DNA from: Atherix ibis
Lineage: Eukaryota > Arthropoda > Insecta > Diptera > Athericidae
Length of the DNA stretch: 64,000 nucleotides
Reading direction: 5' to 3'
NCBI GenBank assembly: GCA_958298945.1
Contig: OY282609.1
Span: 59,306,220 to 59,370,219 of the forward strand
The notes below the pieces were generated by a model. That model had not been told where the DNA came from. It saw only the letters and a program-made list of their open reading frames with translations, and did not search any database. Positions within the stretch are counted from its first letter, which is position 1; each line of letters opens with the position of its first letter. Shown one piece after another: positions 21,002-32,700 of this stretch. A program made the position numbers and the translations under genes.

Positions 21002-23587
21002 ATGTTCTCGTCAACCGATGAATCCCTATCCATCCTTCTCTGGAATGCTAACGGACTGACTTTACACCGACAATAACTAGATATTCTCTTACACAACAAA
21101 CGCGTAGACGTTGCACTGATTACAGAAACTCACTTTACGTCCAGGTCGTTTTTTGCTATACGTGACTATAAAACATACAGAACTGACCATCCAGACAACA
21201 CAGCACACGGTGGAACTGCCATCCTTATTAGAAATTCCTTAAATCATTCCTTCCACTCACAAACTGCCACCGAATCCCTTCAGTCAATAGTTATTACCCT
21301 TCAATGTAAATCCTTTACCTTTAACGTTGCATCTGTTTATTGTACTCCAAATAAAAAATTAACTCCCATAGAATTTGATTCCTTCTTCAAATCAATTGGA
21401 AAATCCTTCATCGCGGGAGGAGATTATAATGCGAAGCACCCTAAATGGGGTTGCCGTGTGTTTCGAATCCCCGAGGAAAGATTCTCCAAAAACTCCTCTC
21501 CCATACCACTCTTGAGGTCCTATCTCTTCCCACGCCTACATATTGGCCGACCAGTGCCAGAAACCTTCCCGATATTCTAGACTACTTCATAACCACACCC
21601 ATACATTCCATTAATACTTCCATAGATACACTCCTTGACCTGAATTCCGACCATTCCCCTGTTTTCCTATAATACTTCCATAGATACACACTTCTCCTTC
21701 CTTAAAATCCTATCCTGCCAAACTTGTAAATGGGAAAGTTGATTGGGACATTTTTAGACAGAACTTAGACCAACAGATTCATTTACAACAAAGTCTTAAG
21801 AACGTACAAGAAATAGACGATGCCGTAAACGACTTGACTGTTTGCATACAGAACTCAATCACTAACGCCCACACATCATTACATGACTATAATCTTCGGC
21901 AAAAAATTCGCAGCTTGATAAGCGAGAAACGTCGAGCCAGGGCCCAGTGGCAACGTTCAAGAATGCCAAATTAGAAGAAAAAACTGAACCAACTACAACG
22001 AGAACTGAAACAAGAAATAATTAATTATAATAACGAACGATTTACTGAATACACAGAATCACTAACAACTAATAAGTCACTCTGGACAGCTACCCGACGA
22101 ATTCTCAAATACAAAACAGCTACACACCCACTCCGGAATACCGACGGAACCTGGGCAAAAACGGATAAACAGAAAGCCGACATCTTCGGCAAACACTTAG
22201 AAAACATCTTTAAACCTCACGAAGATGTCCAAGACATTCTGCATGACGAACAACTATTCCGACAAATATCAACTCAGTTGCCCATAAGTCCACCTCCTAA
22301 GTTGTTCACTCCTTCCGAAGTTAAATTCACAATAGAACACCTTTCCAATAAAAAAGCCCCAGGATATGACCTAATAACTTCAGAAATCCTGAAACAAATT
22401 TCCAAAAAAACCCTCGTCCTTATAACCTACATTTATAATAGTATCCTCCACACATCATTTTTTCCTTCCCTGTGGAAGTTTTCCATAATTAAGATGATCC
22501 CAAAACCCAATAAGCCCAAAAATCTTCCTACCTCATATAGACCTATAAGCCTCCTTCCCATGTTATCAAAAATCCTAGAAAAATTCATCCTAAAACGCCT
22601 TTATCCCATTTTTGAAACCGAGGGTGTCATTTCTCAGCATCAGTTTGGATTTCGACCTGAGCATTCCACTATCCAGCAGTGTCATCGCGTAGTCGCCTAC
22701 ATAGCGTGTTCGCTAGAGCGAAAGGAATACTGCCCAGGCGTGTTTCTTGACATTTCGCATGCTTTCGGCCGCATATGGCACCCTGGATTGCTTTGGAAGT
22801 TGCAGCGAGTCCTACCCTCGGGTTATTTCCACATCCTTAAATCTTATCTCTCAGACCGATATTTTCAGGTAGCTGAAAATATTGAGTACTCTGACATTTA
22901 TCCAATTTCCGCCGGTGTCCCTCAAGGAAGTATCCTTGGTCCTATCCTATACAACATTTATACCCATGACATTCCTTGCCACAACAACATCCTGACCGCA
23001 ACATATGCTGACGATACAGCCATCCTGTACACATCACAAAGACCCTTCCACAGCCATTAGTATCCTACAGAACCATATCCACTCCTTAGAAACTTGGTTC
23101 AAAAGGTGGAGAGTGAAGGTAAATGAGCAAAAATCTGCTCATGTAACTTTCACACTCTGCCGAGAACAAATTCCCGACATAACCCTAAACGGCGGTATTA
23201 TTCCACAAAAAAATTGCGTACGTTACCTTGTACTTATATTCGACAAACGGTTAACCTGGAACCTTCGGACGATACAAACAATTATTACGTCTGCTAGACT
23301 TGGGGGTTCGACTTAGCATTCCAACTCCCTTCCAATCCAATCCCTACAATCCCGAATCCTTCGTAAAATTGTCAATGCCCCTTTTTATTGGGCGAAACAC
23401 TGTTATCCACCGTGACCTAAATGTTCCATTTGTTCGTGAACTATGCATCTCCCGATATAAAAAATTCCATTCGCATCTATCCTTCCACCCTAATCCTTTA
23501 GGAAGGGAACTTTTCACTCCCACCCTTCCAGTATACACCCATCGACGTTTAAAACGGCGATGGCCGAGAGATTCTCTAAAATTATAA
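21002..23587 (+). pseudogene. Jockey ORF2 (endonuclease and reverse transcriptase), broken
   Basis: ORF2 supplies the nicking endonuclease and the RT used for target-primed insertion. It opens at ATG 21002. The endonuclease shows LSILLWNANGL, VALITETHF, HGGTAILIR and AGGDYNAKHPKWGCR, then, in another frame, TYWPTSARNLPDILDYFIT and DLNSDHSPVFL. The RT core is in one long frame at 22278-23060: KKAPGYDLITSEILKQ, SYRPISLLPMLSKILEK, HQFGFRPEHST, PGVFLDISHAFGRIWH, GVPQGSILGPILYNIYT and the catalytic YADD near 23005. Lesions include TAA at codon 25, frameshifts near 21450, 21670, 23030 and 23300, and an internal deletion of the thumb between RLTWN and RLSIPTPFQ. The C terminus (NPLGRELFTPTLP) is normal. 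Confidence 0.85.
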
Positions 23588-24068
23588 AATAAAATTACCC
23601 TGTTCTAGAGGTAACATCGATGGGTGTTTTCCTCCACATGTCTTCATGTCCTTGTATATTCCCGTAAAAAATCTGCTTGTTACTAGCATAAGTAGTTGTA
23701 AATATCATTTAAAATAAAAAAAAAAAAAGATCATCGAATTCGAAAAAAGGTCGTGTTTCAAGTAATTTCTATAAAAATTTCCCTTTCAAATATAAACTAC
23801 GTGTAATAAGAGCTTTAAGAATATCTTTTACGTAAATTCCCAAAAAAGTGTAAAAATAAAATTAAATAAATTTATGACAAAAATAATAATCAAAATTGAA
23901 GAAAAATATTTTCGAAGTTATTAAATTAGGCGTTTTAATGTGTATTTCCCAAATTTTTTAATATAAAAAATATTACCCCGATACATGGTTTAGTTTAGGA
24001 AATTATTTTAATCGTTTTGCATAATTACCTAACATCTCACCTAAAATAAATTCTTTTTTTTTTTTTTA

Positions 24069-24171
24069 CTCACCTAAAATAAATTCTATAAAATATTTTG
24101 TCAATTGTCACGTTTTGCATAAAAAAACGTGACAATTGACAAAATATTTTATAGAATTTATTTTAGATGAG
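24069..24171. repeat. near-perfect inverted repeat, 48-base arms, 7-base loop
   Basis: The left arm 24069-24116 begins CTCACCTAAAATAAATTCTA and ends GTCACGTTTT. The right arm 24124-24171 is its reverse complement with a single mismatch (AGGTGAG against AGATGAG), and the loop is 7 bases. The first 19-20 bases of the left arm also occur as a direct repeat at about 24034-24053, separated by a T run. Transcribed, it would form a long hairpin. It could be a MITE remnant, an inverted duplication or a hairpin-RNA source; nothing in the sequence decides. Confidence 0.85.
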
Positions 24172-26699
24172 TTTAATTGAAAAAAAATTAAATTTTCTAT
24201 TTAAATCAAATACAACAAATTTGCTTTGATCATATGTTTCGTGTTGGCTACCTGTTTTTTCTCTGTGCAATTGTAAGGTTAGTTTTTAATGATCAAATTT
24301 CTTACCCATTATTTTTATAATTTCTTACAATTTTTTTTTGATTAATTTTATTAGGAAGAAAATTCCTAGGATTTTTTCTTTTAAAGAAATATCTTCGAAC
24401 AAAAAACATCATACAATTTTTCCAAATAATTTAAAATTTTAAATCTTTATTTTATCAGATAAATTTGTTGTTTCCAAATTTATACGTAGCAAAGCCCATT
24501 GAAAATATTTTATCAACAAATTTTCTTTAAAATAAAAAGCCTTTCAAATCGTTTTATTATCTGTCAAGTAAAAATTTCAAAAAAAAATCCTATAATTTAA
24601 AAAGATAATTTTCTCTTTACTCATCCAGTGCATGAACCCAAAACTTAATTAGACAATAGTGTGCGTGTGTTGCTCTATCCTCGAATTACCTAAAGTTTAC
24701 TCACTGAGTGACCACTTGTGATTGAATGTCGCTGTGGTTGCAGCTGTTGAAGAATTCCGCTCGTTTTCCTCATCATATTCTTTTCCTCTTCTCTCATGCA
24801 ATAATTTCTCATTCGAGCTTTTTTCATGATGCAGTGTCCATTTTGTTCAAAGTGGCTTTTGGTGTCGATGCGTGCATGTTCTCTTGAGTTCTGATCAGTG
24901 GTTTTTAATTAATTCTGTTCAATAGTTTCATTAAAAGTACAAAATAATAATTAAGAAAAAATGAAGAATAGAAAATAGTTTTGGTAAATGAAATTCTAGA
25001 TATATTTTCTAATTAAAATTTGTATTCTTTTGCTGTTCGATTTGTTCGTCCTTATAAGTTAAAAATATTCTTTTTTAGAGTAGACAATTGTGAAATTCTA
25101 AATTTTAATTAAATTTTCTCCAATATTAATATAAATAATCAAGGTATTATTCGTAATTTTTGCAAATTGCCGGGTGCGTTCTAGAAGTGAAATTCGTAGG
25201 TTTGCTTCGGGAGTAAATTCATTGATAAAAAAAGAAAAATTGTGTAATTTCGGTGTGATTTTAATAAACTAAATTGGTTTTATGCAGATTTGCGATTAAA
25301 AGAAATTCTGCGTTTGAATTTGAGAATTTTTACTGTGAACATAAACGCAACGTGCTCTTCCCACATGTACAATTTCTGGTGTCTATCCTGGCACGTTCAC
25401 GCAGCTTTTGATTCGTCCTTATAAGTTAAAAATATTTTCTTTTAGAGTAGACAATTGTGAAATTCTAAATTTTAATTGAACTTTATTCAATATTAACACC
25501 AATAATCAATGTATTCGTAATTTACGTATATCGCCGGGTTCGTTTTACAAGAGAGATAAATGGATGTGATTCGGTAATGAATTTATTAAAAATTCAAAAT
25601 AAAATATGCAAAATTTTCAATTTTCTACTAAAAATGGTGATTATTTTTTAAGGTTTTCGGTGTAATTTTAATTAATTCCACGTGTTTCTATGTCGATTTG
25701 GTTTAAAGAAATTCGGTGTGTTGCTTTCGTTTATAAAATGAAACGTACTTTAAATACTCGTAATTTATTAGTTTTTTTTATTATAACAGAATAAAAATAA
25801 ATATGAAGCGTTAATATTCAGTAAATTTTCATTCTCATTTACTCGTAAATTTATTTTACTGAAAAAAGTTCGAGTGGGCGTTTGAATTTGAAATTTTTTT
25901 GAAGTGAACATGCGTGTAACCGCAACGTGTTCTGGTCACATGTGCATTTGATTCTCTCAATCAAATCGAGTTTGCGCTGTTTCCCGACAGTCGGCCGATT
26001 AGAATCAGAAAAATAACCGCACGTGCAGATGTGCGCGCGTCTCTTTCCATTTCGATAAATTTTCTAAGTGGCAGCAAAAAACAAGCGGACGACATCTGCT
26101 CAAGCTTTAATCTTGCCCGGAAAATTTTCTGTTACAAATTTCTCTTCACTTAAAATAAGTGTTTTTGAAATGAGATAATTAAATTTGGAATTATTTTATA
26201 TCAACGCAAAATAGTTCGAGGAGATTTTGTAAACACCTTTTTTAGTACACGAAACAATTTTTTACCTTTTAAACAAACAAACAAAAAAATCTTTTTTATC
26301 AAGCGTAGATACTTTTTACAAAAATACTTCAAGGAATCTCTAAGCTTATATCCTTAAATAAATTATCACAAATTGTGCTCTAATATTTAATGCATTTTTT
26401 TGTAAATTAAAATCTCGATTGTAAAAAAATTTAGAAACTTAAAATATCAAGAAAAAAAAATCACAAAATTTCCATTTCTTTTAAAGCGAGGAAATTTTTT
26501 TTTTCTTATTTAATGTAAAATATTTATTTGAAGTTCCTAAATTTTTTTTTTAAAGTAATTTTTTAGTATTTTCTGATACTTAACTGTATAAATTATTTTG
26601 AACATTTATTTGAGAAGATACTCTCGTTTTAAGGACAAATTGCTTGGAAAATTGTTCTCTCTTTCAGCTTATATCTAGTGAACATTTTATTTTATTAAA
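24172..26699. other. intronic stretch with GC-richer island and diverged tandem repeats
   Basis: No coding region is seen. From about 24650 to 26110 the DNA is less AT-rich and has several CpG-containing words (TCGGCCGATT, GTGCGCGCGTCTC), unlike the surroundings. It contains the diverged repeat pair listed separately. It could be an old retroelement terminal region or an alternative promoter region of the host gene. Confidence 0.4.
25026..25940. repeat. two diverged tandem repeat units
   Basis: Unit one starts near 25040 and unit two near 25402, sharing CGTCCTTATAAGTTAAAAAT followed by AGAGTAGACAATTGTGAAAT and TCTAAATTTTAATT. In the same order each then has an AATAATCAA word, a GCCGGGT word, a TTCGGTGTxATTTTAAT word, an AAAGAAATTC word, GCGTTTGAATTTG and CGCAACGTG. 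Unit two is stretched by about 160 bases between these landmarks. The conserved order of landmarks indicates a duplicated module of about 360 bases. Confidence 0.65.
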
Positions 26700-27542
26700 T
26701 TACGAATTTTGTATTTTTTCAAAAATTATTTATTTGTTCATGAATATATATTTTGTCCCCTTTAAAGTAATCCCCACCAGACACTTCAAAAAATCATTTT
26801 TTTATGATCTTGTTCAGCTCCTCCTTTGATGCCGGCTTTATCTACTCAATCATAGCGTAGCGTCGTCCTTTCATGGGACTCTTCAGTTTCGGGAAGAAGA
26901 AAAACTCAAAGGGGGCTAGATCTGGGGAATACGGTGGCTGCGGCATTATTAGTATATTGTTTTTGGCCAAAAATTTGGGCACAAGCATTGTGCAAACGCC
27001 AATTTTTGTTCGTCCACAAATCCGGGCGTTTCTGGTGGATTGCTTCACGCAACTTGCGTATAACTTTCAGGTACTATTCTATATTGACCGTTGTACTATT
27101 CTATATTGACTCATGATGCACCACGCCCCTGCAATAGAAGAAAACTGTAAGCAAAACCTTCGCATTCGACCGAACTTGGCGCGTTTTTCGGTCTTGGCTC
27201 GTGCGGCAGCTTCCATTGGGATGATTGAGCTTTCGTTTCAACGTCATAACCATAAACCCATGATTCGTCACCAGTTATGACCCTCTGGAGCAAATTTGGG
27301 TCGTCGCGGACAGAGTCCAACAGCTCCTTAGCAATGTTAATGCAATGCTGTTTTTGGTCGAAATCGAGGCAAAAATCGAAGACGAGCTAAAACACGTCCA
27401 AGCAAAGCAGCTGTCAAAAATTAACTGAACATTCAAAATGGCCGAATCAGTCGGCATATGTGAGAGACATGAGTGCCAACATAACGAAATATACGTAACC
27501 AGCGGAAATTCAAAATTCGCAATACTTTTTGCACAGACCTCG
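26700..27542 (-). mobile_element. long-inverted-repeat mariner, one terminus lost
   Basis: The right end is intact (inverted form of CGAGGTCTGTGCAAAAAGTA, TA at 27543-27544); the left terminal repeat is missing and similarity starts near 26700. On the minus strand the transposase scraps are FDQKQHCINIAKELLDSV, RDDPNLLQRVITGDESWVYG, DVETKAQSSQWKLPHEPRP, then a deletion and frameshift, then KLREAIHQKRPDLW-like, FLAKNNILIMPQPPYSPDLA and FPKLKSPMKGRRYA. The first catalytic Asp (TGDES) is kept. In the second block the HDNAPAH segment is replaced by sequence reading KIGVCTMLVPKF, and the third Asp position reads PFEFF, so the triad is incomplete. Insect copies of this family are often auto-annotated as SETMAR-like. 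Confidence 0.8.
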
Positions 27543-30419
27543 TATATAAATTCTTAATTTAGTTTCTTCTTTTTGTTTCTTTTTTAACAACTAAAACTTA
27601 CTTCAATTATCCCAAAAAAAATCTTCATTTTTTTTGTATTTGGAAAAATTAATTCTAAATTGCAATAATTCAGCAAAAATCAAAAAAAAAATCTTGTTCG
27701 AATTTATTTGATAGAAAAATGATTATTTTCCAATAAAAAATAAGCCTTCGCTCCCATACACATATAATAATTGAAATATTTTTTAACCTTCAAGGGAAAA
27801 AATTGGTTCATAATTTATAAAAAAATTGGCTCACCTGGTGACACTGGTAAATTGTATAGAAAATTGGAAAGCCAATATTTCCGTGTTTTCTGAATTGAAT
27901 TGCTTTAAGGTCGATTTAAACTCTGTGGGGGTGCACTCAATGAAAAAGGTGGTTTTTCTATTCTTTTGTGAATGCCAATCCACAATCTTTTAGAAAAGGA
28001 AAAAAAATTATGTAAACAATTTCAGAATAATCTAATCGACTGTGTAGAACTAATATTTGATAAAACAATATTCCGAATAGTTAGTTTTCTTTTATTAATC
28101 CGAATATTTATTAACTTTGAATGTCCTTTTTTCCAAAAAAAAAAAAAATGCTACAAAAATAAATTCATTTCAATAAAATGCAGAGAAAGCTTCTGAAAAA
28201 TGTGTTATTATGCGTTTCTTCTGAGTAGCTAATATAATAAAACTCGTCGACTGTATTTCCCTATGAGGACGCTCCATTTGCAATTTTCATCATTGAAGGG
28301 AAATTATTTTTCTACCCTCGTTACCTTATCCAACACTATTAGGGCTAATGAATCAATAAACTACAGGAAACATCTATTTTTATGCTTCAAAAAGATTTAG
28401 GAAAAAGGAAGGAAAAAAATCAAAAAAACCAAAAAAAAACAAAAACAAAACCGAAAAGATTATATTTTATGGATTGTTTAGTTAATAGGGTAACGGAAAG
28501 GAAGAATTTTCTTTCGGTATTTACTCTCCAAAATAGAAATTCTTTTATAATCAAACTTGAATTGTAGTTAAATCGATAAAAATCCATTCAAATAATAGAA
28601 AATCCAGCCTGAGCCCAAAAAATGTGGTCATTTTGATCAGCTTTTAGTCCTTAAGGTGCCTGGAACAAAAACTAAAAAAAAAAAAAAAACAGAAAATTGA
28701 AAATGGTAAATGGAAAATTGCCAATAGAAAACCGAGAATCCCAGTCAAGTCCAGTGCTCGTTATCATATTCCTGTAACGATTGATAAAAGGTATTAAAGC
28801 GTGAAAAGTCACAAACTATGGAAATATGTTAGGAAGGATTTATTTTTAGAGTAAGTTCTCTCTTAGTAAACACGGTACATTTTTCACTTTTTTTTCTTAC
28901 CTACCTATTCAGGGCTTTATGGGTTTATAAAAGGTGATCTTTTTCCAATTCTATTGAGAGAAAAAAAGGTCAAATTAGTGATATTCGTACTGTAGCAGTC
29001 CTGTTAAGCACAATGTTTATGTCTTCAACTAAAAGGTCTTCTCTTAAATCCTCTTTTGGAGAATAAAAAAAAAGATACTTTATCCTTAATCGAAAAAAAT
29101 CTATATATTGCTTGCGGTGAATATTGGATGGGAGAAGAAGAACTTTTTATACAAATTTAATTCTAAACACAAATTACTCATCCTATACTTAAAAGGGGAT
29201 CACCTAAGTAAATAGCTTTTGAATCAATAAATAACATTAAATCGAATTTGATGTCATTCCTTTTTTTTTGCATATTTTCTATTTGGATTTTTCTCTAAAA
29301 ATTTTCATTTAGTTTTTTGGTTTTATTTTAAGATGTTTTTCCATCAATGATCTCTAATTTTTTTCTTCTTTGATTTTATTTACATTACATACTCACCTGA
29401 GCACATCAATAATTTTCATTTTTTCCGTTTCACTTTTATAATAAAAGAAAGATAAAAATAATATTTACCAAAATCTCAGTAGCATTTTTTTTTATTATTA
29501 AACATTACGCCTAAGCTAGATATTTAACCAACCCAACCCTCCCTCCCCATCACTTCCTCTCCTCCTTAAAAAGAAGAAGCAGAAAAAAAATTAAATTAAA
29601 TTTCTTGTTATTTTCGTATGGAAATTTTGTTGTCATACGAATTTGGGGTGGAATTTTTCTCTAACCTCACCCCGTATACTGATAAAAAAATTTTTTTCTT
29701 TATTTTCATGGTGAATTAAGAGGATATGAGAAGATAATAAGAGAACGATGATAATAATGAGAAAAGAAAGGTGGGTGGATTTTCTTGCAAAAACCTTTAA
29801 GAGGAAGAAACTTTCGAATACTTTTTTTAATTTTCTATCATTTCTGTTTCTCTGAAGTTTTTTTTTTTTGTTATTGAAAAATCTTTCGTAGTCAAATTTT
29901 TCCGCTTCCTTAAAAATTTCTTTTATACCCTAAGGTAAGACATTATTGTTGAATGAATTGAATTTGATGTTCTATCATATTTTTCTGAATTTTATAAATT
30001 TTTCCATGTTAAAGTAAGACATTTTGTTAAGATTTTTTTTAGACAATTTCTTTTAAAATTTTATAAAGATTTTTTTAAAAAAATTGATATTTTTTGCATT
30101 TTTCGTGTTTAAAAGTTTAAAATATTATAACTCACTATTATTTGTATATATACAATATATCCTTGGTATTACGAAGGTATTATCCCATGAATAATAAAAG
30201 TTCTAAAATATTTTTCATCTGTCGTAACAGACAGCTAATAGATACATTTCCAATATGGTTAAAAAAAAAATTATATTGATTCTGAAAATTAATGCGATCA
30301 CAATAAAATTCTTGTTCACATTTGCTTATATACAATATTCCGTCTAGACGGTGTAAGAAAACAATAGACGTACGACGTTTTATAAGAATATGTTGATCTC
30401 TTAAAATTTAAAATTGACT
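27543..30419. other. AT-rich intronic stretch
   Basis: No gene or element is recognised. It contains poly(A)/poly(T) runs and a pyrimidine-rich patch near 29536-29570. Short open frames at 27972-28196 and 28382-28567 are Lys/Asn/Phe-rich and look like chance. Confidence 0.5.
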
Positions 30420-30880
30420 TTAATTTCATTCATATTTGGTTTTAAAAAAACCACCGAGCCCAAAATCTATTTTTAACAAATAAACTTTAAAATTTTTTTG
30501 GAAACCATCAAATCGCATTACCTCATAAAATTTTAAATCGACCTCAAATGAATAAGTCAGAAAATTTAAAGTCGACCTTTAATGAGTCACTTAAAAAATG
30601 TCTAGTGTTAAAATGACTAATTCAAAAAATCTCAAACCGACTCAAAATGACAAACAAAACATTTCAAAACAACCTAAAATTACCATTTCTAAATTTAAAT
30701 AGACGCAAAATGACTCACTCAAAATATTTAAATCGACCTTGACTAATTCGGTTATAACGTTCCAAATTGACCCCAAATGCCTCAGTCGAAAAATTTAAAT
30801 GGACCCTTAATGACACAATCAAAAAAATTTTAAATCCAGCTAAAATTTATCGCTTAAAAATTTTTAAATTGACTTAAAAT
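30420..30880. repeat. diverged minisatellite-like array
   Basis: A loose consensus AAATTTAAATCGACC, then TxAAATGACTCA, recurs roughly ten times with variable spacing (about 30-60 bases), for example near 30530, 30560, 30630, 30700, 30735, 30775 and 30800. The copies are too diverged for an exact period by eye. Confidence 0.6.
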
Positions 30881-31239
30881 CTTGGATGTAATTTATCCTT
30901 CCCTTACCAAGGATGAATTAGCTCTAATATTTGACTGAGTTATTTCAGGTTAATACACGTGGGCGACATAGGGGGATATTTAAATTTTTTAATCTATCAA
31001 GATTTGTGTAAATTTCCAGAAAAGGATTCCACAAAGAAAACCTAAAACTGACCCAGTTGGATATATACTTTTTCTTAAATCGACCTACTTGGTTACACTA
31101 TTTACAATAGAACATGGGCAAGGCTAGGTCAAACTCCTAAAAGGATAGAAATATATTTTTTTAAATCCAAAATTGGTATAGGTAATTTTGGAAAACTGCT
31201 TATTATAAATTCCAACCGACCCCCTCAGGATGCCGACAA

Positions 31240-31470
31240 GACCGGGAACCCCATGAAACTTGACGTTTTTATTGTTTAACGGATTGCGACGAATCGCTTC
31301 GAGGGCAGAGACAGGCTATCAGTAAAAATGGCTATTTGGTTGATAGCTGGGAGTTTGATCCCAATTGCCCACAACTCGCTATGGAAAGACGAGTCTATAA
31401 ATGGAAAAGTTTCACTGTATAGGTCAGTGTGCGTATTGCCGATAAGTTGGATAGCAAAACAATATCAATA
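31240..31470 (-). pseudogene. LINE RNase H domain remnant
   Basis: On the minus strand the sequence reads ETFPFIDSSFHSELWAIGIK, then LPAINQIAIFTDSLS, and after a one-base frameshift ALEAIRRNPLNNKNVKFHG. The SELWAI segment, the IFTDSLSALEAI strand and helix and their spacing are characteristic of the RNase H domain near the C terminus of Jockey/I-type LINE ORF2 proteins. Flanking sequence to about 31600 may belong to the same copy but I cannot read it. No ends are identified. Confidence 0.65.
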
Positions 31471-31776
31471 GCTGTATCCGTGAGTATTAGAACTGAATTA
31501 CCGAGTCCATTCAACAGATCTAGGAACACAACTTCCTGTAACTAGAATGGATTGGAATTAGCCTTACTGTCCCTGCTGAGTCCCTACTAACCACGGTTTT
31601 CTGACCAAATGCTGGACGGATGTTGAGAAATCCAGAGAAAGTGTAGATGGATATTTTTTTAATTCAGAGATCAATAGGGATTTGGAGGACAAATTTCTTA
31701 TAGATTAGGTGTTGGAAGAGATTTGGTTTAGAAGATTGTGAAGGGGATATTCAGGAGATATGTAAAGGTTAGTGTA

Positions 31777-32700
31777 CGAGGTCTGTTCAAAAAGTATCGC
31801 GATTTTTGAATTTCCGCTGTTTACGTATATTCGATTTTCGTTTTTTTGTGGCGTTATATTAGTACTCTTACCTCTCACTTATGCCGGCAAGTTCGGCCAT
31901 TTTGAATATTCAGTTAATTTTTGACAGTTGCTTTCTTTGTACGTGTTTTGGCTTGTCTTCGATTTTTGCCTCGATTTCGACCAAAAAGAGCATCACATTA
32001 ACATTGCTAAGCAGCTTTTGGACTCTGTCCGCGACGACCCAAATTTGCTTCAGAGGCTCATAACTGGTAACAAATCATGGGTTTATAGTTATGACGTAGA
32101 AACAAAAGCTCAATCATCCCAATGGAAGCTGCCGTATGAGCAAAGACCGAAAAACGCGCCAAGTTCGGTCGAATGTGAAGGTTTTGCTTACAGTTTTCTT
32201 CGATTGCAGGGGCGTGGTGTATTATGAGTTCTTCCCACAGGGTAGAACGGTCAATAAGGAATATTACCAGCTAGTTATGCGCAAGTTGCGAGAAGCAATC
32301 CACCAGAAACGCCCGATTTTTGGAAGAACTAAAATTGGCTTTTGCATCATAATAACGCCCCTGCTCATGCATCGTGCCTTGTGCGCGAATTTTTGTCCAA
32401 AAACTACACACTGATAATGCCGCAGCCACCGTATTCCGCAGATCTGGCCCCCTGTGACTTTTTCTTATTTCGGAAATAGATTCTTTGATCCATTTTTTGG
32501 AATGGCCAAAAATCGAACATGAGCCAAAACACGTGTAAGCAAAGCCGCTGTCAAAAATTAACAGAACATTCCAAATGGCCGAACTTGTCGGCATAAGTAA
32601 ATGACATTAGTACCAGCAAAACGCCACAAAAAAAATCGAAAATCGAATATACGTTACCCGCAGAAATTTAAAATTCGCGATACTTTTTTAATAGACTTCT
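31777..32700. mobile_element. foldback derivative of the long-inverted-repeat mariner (larger form)
   Basis: The left end CGAGGTCTGTTCAAAAAGTA follows TA at 31775-31776; the right end is a degraded inverted copy ending near 32700 before TA at 32701-32702. The inverted similarity reaches about 200 bases inward (31777-31975 against 32500-32700), because both ends carry the element's 5' region, including CGTGTTTTGGCT and CGATTTTTG words. + strand scraps are FDQKEHHINIAKQLLDSV, RDDPNLLQRLITGNKSWVYS (catalytic Asp changed to Asn), DVETKAQSSQWKLP, then VYYEFFPQGRTVNKEYY and PQPPYSADLAPCDFFLF. The junction at 32465-32500 is the same as in the element at 14580. Confidence 0.8.

Larger units (their letters stand above)
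19918..23728 (+). mobile_element. Jockey-clade LINE, nearly full length, degenerate
   Basis: The order is 5' leader, ORF1, ORF2 (endonuclease then reverse transcriptase), a short 3' untranslated region and an A-rich tail (23709-23728). ORF1 ends in TAA at 20999-21001, directly followed by the ORF2 ATG at 21002. A possible target duplication is ATCGAGTTC at 19909-19917 against ATCGAATTC at 23733-23741, but four bases separate the A tail from the latter, so it is uncertain. The element is sense to the host gene. Confidence 0.85.

Noticed and set aside
19909..23741. ATCGAGTTC / ATCGAATTC as target duplication of the Jockey element
   Set aside because: One mismatch and four extra bases between tail and repeat; not strong enough to annotate as a TSD.
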